Shown here one piece after another: positions 59,363 through 64,000 of a DNA stretch of 64,000 bases; position 1 is the first letter of the stretch, and the number at the start of each line of letters is the position of its first letter. The position numbers were made by a program, and so were the translations under genes. The notes under the pieces were generated by a model. It saw only the letters and a program-made list of their open reading frames with translations. It had not been told where the DNA came from and made no database searches. This DNA is from Cheiracanthium punctorium (taxonomy: Eukaryota > Arthropoda > Arachnida > Araneae > Cheiracanthiidae), in NCBI GenBank assembly GCA_038373885.1, contig JAWZYV010013274.1, forward strand, positions 868,001 through 932,000. The letters are read 5' to 3'.

Positions 59363-60645
59363 TCTATATAAATAAAATTAGACTTTAGTCTGTACATTTC
59401 TTGGAATTCAAAAATTTAGCGATTTCTATCCGTTTGAAGCACCCGGGAATCCGATGCGACCCTTAAAAAAAAGTTTGTCTGTCTGTCGTTCTGTCGTTCT
59501 GTCATGACGCTCTTTTTGTTTAAGCATCACGTAAAAACGACTGAAGCGAATGATATGAAATTGGGTGTCATGATAGGTGGTCACTCAACTTAAAACATAG
59601 GCGTCGAATTTTTTAAAAAATCTTGATTAGATTTTCAGATTTTGCGAAAATCGTTCCAAACTCCTTAAAATTGTGTTCGAGCATGTAAAAAATGACTGAA
59701 GTGAATGAAATGAAATTTGGTATCATGATAGATGGTCACTCAACTTAAAACATTGTCGTCGAATTTTTTAAAAATCTTGATTAGATTTTGAGATTTTGCG
59801 AAAATTGTTTCAAACTGTGTAAATTTGTGTTTGCACATCACGTAATAACTGCAAAGGTGAAAAAATTGTTTTTGGTGAAATATAGGTGGTCACCTTAAAC
59901 TATAAGCACCTAAAAAAAAATCGATCAGATTTTGGAATTTTGCGAAAATCGTTTCAAACTGAGTGAATTTTTGTTCACGCATTACGTAATAACGACTAAA
60001 GCGAATGATATGAAATTTGGTCACATGATAGGTTGTTGCTCAACATATAAAGTATAGGTGTCCATTTTTATTAGTTTTTGAGATTTTGTGAAAATTCTCC
60101 TAAATGCGGTTATATTTCTTCAAGCATCGCGTAATAACGACTAATACGAAATTTTGTGATATGATAGGTAGTTGCTAATCTTAACTTATAGGAGTTGAAT
60201 TTTAAAAATATTTTAATTACATTTTGAGATTTTGTGAAAATCGTTTTAAAATGCTGAAATTTTTGTTCCAGCATCACGAAATAAAGATTGCAGGGAATTT
60301 AACGAAATTGGGTGACATGATAGGTTGTCACTCCACTTAAATTCTAGGCTTCCAATTTTTCAAAAATATTATGATTAGATTTTGAGATTTTGCGAAAATT
60401 ATTTCAATATGCGGAAATATTCGTTCGCGCATCACATTATTACGACTAAAGCGAATGAAATGATATTACTTAGTTACTCTCTAACCTGCAATATTTTAAC
60501 AATACATAAAAATTATAACTTCGCTTTCTTTACTTTGGCAACATACTACATCCATTCTGTGTACTCCTACAATGCTGAAGTCAGTTGTTGCTTTTTAGAA
60601 ATTTGCATTCAGTACTAACACGTCAACGACGGGTACTTCAGCTAG
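59363..60645 (+). mobile_element. 1283-bp non-autonomous Helitron with internal minisatellite
   Basis: It begins TCTATATAAATAAAATTAGA after host A (59362) and ends GGGTACTTCAGCTAG before host T (60646): the 5'-TC, 3'-CTRR and A/T insertion of Helitrons. A short stem CGTC-AAC-GACG lies about 11 nt before the end. Near the 5' end AGACT-TT-AGTCT forms a small hairpin. No Rep/helicase is encoded, so movement would depend on a related autonomous copy. The 3' end matches the minus-strand Helitron at 24.2 kb. Confidence 0.85.
59520..60475 (+). repeat. ~150-bp tandem repeat, about six and a half copies
   Basis: Unit starts (GCATCACGTAATAACGACT and variants) lie at about 59524, 59680, 59834, 59978, 60123, 60271 and 60428, periods 144-157 bp. 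Each unit contains GAAATTTGGT-CATGATAGG and GATTTTGAGATTTTGCGAAA blocks. The array is wholly inside the Helitron. Confidence 0.88.
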
Positions 60646-60649
60646 TAAG

Positions 60650-61940
60650 TAATAAAAATGTATGAGAACATACAATTATGTAGCAGGACTTAATTTTTTC
60701 CCCTGGAAAGAGCAAAAAAATTTGAAATTCACCGAATTTAAATCTCTAAAGGTGAGCCGTTTAAGCTTACTAAACTGCAAAATAATATTTAATACCTCTT
60801 TCATGTTTACCAATATAATTAATTAAGTAATAATTGTTTAATAACATTATGAGTAATTTTGAGCTCCCATATTAGTATAATAGATTATGAAAAATATACT
60901 ACAAACTTTAATACATTTTTTCTAGAGCTTTGCAAACACTTTTACCGAAAGTTTTTTTTTCCTTCTGTACATTTTTTACATCTTCGTAACTGGCAGTCGT
61001 ACAGAACAAATAAAAAAATTTTCGAACAAAACAAACAAAATGGCGGAAAAAATATATTCTGAAGCAATCCTGTTTTAATTTCTTTTTCAAGAGCATCGTC
61101 GATACACGGATTTGTGCTGGCAGACTGTGTTAATTCCATGACTTTACTCGAAAAGAAAAGATAAAAGACAATGAAAAAGGATTTATAAAAACCTTTAAGA
61201 TAAATTGACAGTGAAAAAAGTAAGAAAAATATGAATAAAAAGAGGCTTAAAACTTCACAAAAAAGAAGAAATTTTGTTATACTATTGAACACATTTCAAA
61301 CTGTAAGAAATGTTAATATGTTTTACTTTTAGTGTCTAAAACGAAATTTAAAGCTTTAATTATATGAGACTTTTTTACGTTGCATATTTCGTTATTAATA
61401 TATAAATAACTTTATTTTAAAAAGAACGCAAAATATAAGATCATTATTTTTAAGCTTTAAAATTTTACTTTAAATAAAATACAGAATTAGCACAAATAAA
61501 TGAACGGATTTTAAATATTTGTAGTAGTTTCAAAGCTATTAGTCATATTACAATAAGTGATACACGAAATTAAAATTCCATCATGATCAGTACACTCTTA
61601 AAACAACTGTGCTTCTTATATCTAAGGCACAAGCGGAGTGTGTCTACTATTTGTTTTAAAATGAAGCAAATAGCCAAATACCTTTCATATAGTATTAAAA
61701 ATGAAAGGCGCATCGAAAATAAAAGGCACCGATTACAGAACGAAATTTGTCAGAGGCGCGGTGCTAAATTTGTACCTCTGACACATTTGTACCTCTGAGA
61801 CTGCTCCTAACTTCATGGGTACATGCCGAATGTCATCGAATGTCAAAGGCATCATGCTCCTGTGCTTCTCAAATTTCAGAGGCAATTTCTTTTTCAGTGT
61901 GCCTCTTAAATTAGCGGCACATTTTTAAGGTTATAGATGT
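60650..61940. other. AT-rich stretch, no gene seen
   Basis: Between 61592 and 61930, AGGCAC / GTGCCTCT words recur in both orientations (for example near 61624, 61753, 61788 and 61900), suggesting a decayed foldback. Nothing coding is supported. Confidence 0.45.
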
Positions 61941-61944
61941 AATG

Positions 61945-62514
61945 TTAGTGTACGGGGAAGTGCAACCCCCCCCTCCTTGAAGTTGTGCAGTTACAGAGAT
62001 TCACCGTAAGTGAATATTGTTTTCTCGCATCAATGTGTGTTTCTGGAAAGAGAATTGTACAGGCATTCTAGCAAATGAAATGAACATGTCACGCTTTGAC
62101 CTTTACGCCAAACTTGGCAACCATTTTCGCGACTTGGTGAAGGATTTGGCAACTCTGGCGACTAAAGGAAAGTTCCTGAAAATATTGAAGTGTTGGCTGT
62201 ATCTCAATTAGAAAAAGAAGTTACGAGAAAAATCGAGAAATGTGACATCACGACCTGCATGCTGTCTACGAGTATAAATACGGTGCTCTCACGTTGTGAG
62301 TGAGTTGAAAATAGACTGTGGATATAGAGAGCAGAGCTATGACTGACATCGCAATTTGAATTGCAGTGATAGTTAATAATTTGCTGCTGCATGTGCTATT
62401 CAATTCTGTATTTTTTATGGGATGTTAGCTCTTCGATTCGTCGAATAAAGTATTATATTTTCTTTTTGAGATTTTTGGTCTATTTAACTAATCCACTTTG
62501 TGATTTTCGTGACA
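61945..62514 (+). mobile_element. Probable solo LTR of a gypsy-type retrotransposon
   Basis: The 570-bp segment starts TGTTAGTGTACGGGG and ends TTTTCGTGACA, the TG...CA form of LTRs. TATAAATA is at 62273-62280 and AATAAA at 62444-62449, in the order expected for U3-R-U5. Flanks GTAA (61941-61944) and GTAT (62515-62518) agree at three of four bases, consistent with a worn 4-bp duplication. No primer-binding site or internal gag-pol follows. A 64-codon frame (62017-62211) lies in the putative U3 and is probably incidental. Confidence 0.5.
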
Positions 62515-62519
62515 GTATA

Positions 62520-64000
62520 TTTTCATTAAATCACAAATGTCACTGCAGAAATAATAAAATTAGCAACATGCTAGATAATTTCTACATGTTACCGTTTTTT
62601 TAGCAAAGAAATTTTGCCGATGGCATAACACAAAGTACAATTTTGTTGGTGATATAACGCAAAATATATATTCACTTTTAGTGAATTTCTTTGCAACTGA
62701 ACAATTTCATGGGCAACAACAATTTCATTTTGATTGATGGTAGGGAAAAAACTTAATAAATTTTTTCCTTAATTTGATGTATCATTTATTCTAATATGTG
62801 TAATGGTTTTAAAAATACAAATTTTTAAAATTCATTTGTGATAACTCTGCATAGTATAATCAAATTTCAATTTACAAATGTATAATATAGCATGAAAATT
62901 AAACTATAATCAGTTCATTATTACACACACACACACATATATATATAATTAATCTGCACTTTAATTATACCTGCACTAGCACCTTTTTTCAAATATTCGT
63001 ATAAACAATAACAATATGTTATTAAATATTAAACTTTCCTTTTTTAAAGTCACAATACCGTGTTATGTTTGAATAACCTTTATTAAATTATTACAGAAAA
63101 CAAACAAAAATTTCGTTACTCTCTCATTTGAATACAGTCAAAAATAACAATTATGAAATATGTAATAATAACAAAAATAAATAATATGCAAAAATATGCA
63201 AAAATAATAAGCAAAAATAACAAACATGAACTTATATGGAGTTCTGACGTCCGTTCTGTTCAACCAGTTAAAGTGAAATTTCAAAAATCGTTATTTGAAA
63301 GTACTTAGACAAGATTGTGGTACAAAATAACAAATAAAAAAATGTAAATTTTAAACCTCATTAACTGCAAGTCGGAATGTTTGACAGAGATATCAGTGTC
63401 AGTTTCCGAAGATAGCACTGTAAATTTAAGTATAAATCTATATTGTAAAACAGCATTTAATTGTCAATTGTCCTGATGGATCAATTACAAATATAGGGCA
63501 ATAAGACTAAGGAACCACCAACAAAGACGGGGTGGAGGAATTGCACAAAAAATAACTCATACAAAGGTCATCTCACTTCAAAAGGACAGATGGTACTTAA
63601 TAATGGCGAAAAGGGGCTTTATACTTACTGTTTGCCACATTCCGCGTACTTCTCGCAGACTTTCTCAATGTTGTTGGTGTTCGCTGTACCTTCGAAATCT
63701 ATTTTTTTTTCTGGCTAAATAATGTTTTTCTATATTGCATTGAAATCTGTTACATGCATTCTATATGAAACGCAACGCCATATCGTTGGGAAAGATTTTG
63801 TTGGTGTAGTGAACATACTCGGTGGGGTCAGCAGTAGTGATTCAGAATGATATTCCCAGCCGAATATGTGCAGAATTATTAAGCAATGCCAAATGGACAT
63901 CGGTTCTTCAAGAAGATTACAGTCCATACTACAAGTATTATACTTCTTCTTATTTTGAGTTTTAAAAAAAGTTGTAACTGTAGACGTAGTGGATGCTTTT
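62520..64000. other. AT-rich stretch with (AC)n(AT)n microsatellite
   Basis: A short (AC)n(AT)n tract lies at 62924-62948. No element end or splice-supported frame was recognised up to the window edge. Confidence 0.5.

Overview
The window reads as AT-rich arthropod nuclear DNA, most likely from a chelicerate such as a spider. That assignment is an inference from base composition, gene sparsity and the transposon mix (I/R1-type LINE, Tc1/mariner, pogo/Tigger-like, hAT, piggyBac-like, Helitron and Helentron-like, tRNA-derived SINE, gypsy-like LTR). No gene can be named. No tRNA, rRNA or CRISPR locus was found. Nearly everything that can be supported is transposon debris, tandem repeats and a few isolated candidate exons on both strands, as expected of long introns or intergenic DNA.

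Layout. 1-1310: 3' part of a LINE pseudogene with a (TAA)n tail, then a hairpin and poly(A) signal. 1426-1506: Tc1 transposase scrap. 1641-4246: possible Helentron derivative bounded by a 17-bp inverted repeat, containing a degenerate minisatellite and an endonuclease fragment, and carrying two hAT MITEs with exact 8-bp target duplications (TSDs). 5.4-6.4 kb: GC-richer patch with candidate exons. 6.6-7.0 kb: Tigger-like MITE. 8.6-11.2 kb: CAGCTG-rich foldback element among repeated ~265-bp units. 12.2-13.9 kb: minus-strand candidate terminal exon, then a 905-bp element with CCCAGAYAGCACA ends. 14-23 kb: mostly empty, with candidate exons near 14.6 and 18.3-18.95 kb. 23.2-25.2 kb: ~320-bp tandem repeat, then a minus-strand Helitron. 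26-26.5 kb: two 241-bp repeats with a CAAA tail. 32-34.3 kb: candidate exons. 34.4-35.4 and 40.4 kb: three copies of one MITE, one nested in a Tigger-like element. 36.6-38.1 kb: SINE interrupted by a piggyBac-like MITE that holds a 110-bp-arm foldback; a second SINE copy follows. 39.8-40.0 kb: promoter-like patch with a possible first exon. 40.8-41.2 kb: mariner remnant. 44.8-45.3 kb: CpG-rich promoter-like patch. 46.6 and 55 kb: inverted copies of one repeat, the second leading into a decayed LINE (55.4-57.2 kb). 49.4, 50.3 and 51-52.9 kb: Tigger-, mariner- and hAT-like non-autonomous elements. 59.4-60.6 kb: plus-strand Helitron with ~150-bp internal tandem repeats. 61.9-62.5 kb: probable solo LTR.

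How the parts relate. The window is mainly a record of nested insertions. The best-resolved order is SINE, then piggyBac-like MITE, with an inverted duplication at that element's right end. Two Helitrons share their 3' terminus and each carries its own minisatellite. The candidate exons rest on splice sites and open frames only; they lie on both strands and cannot be joined into one gene from sequence alone. No new biological system is claimed.
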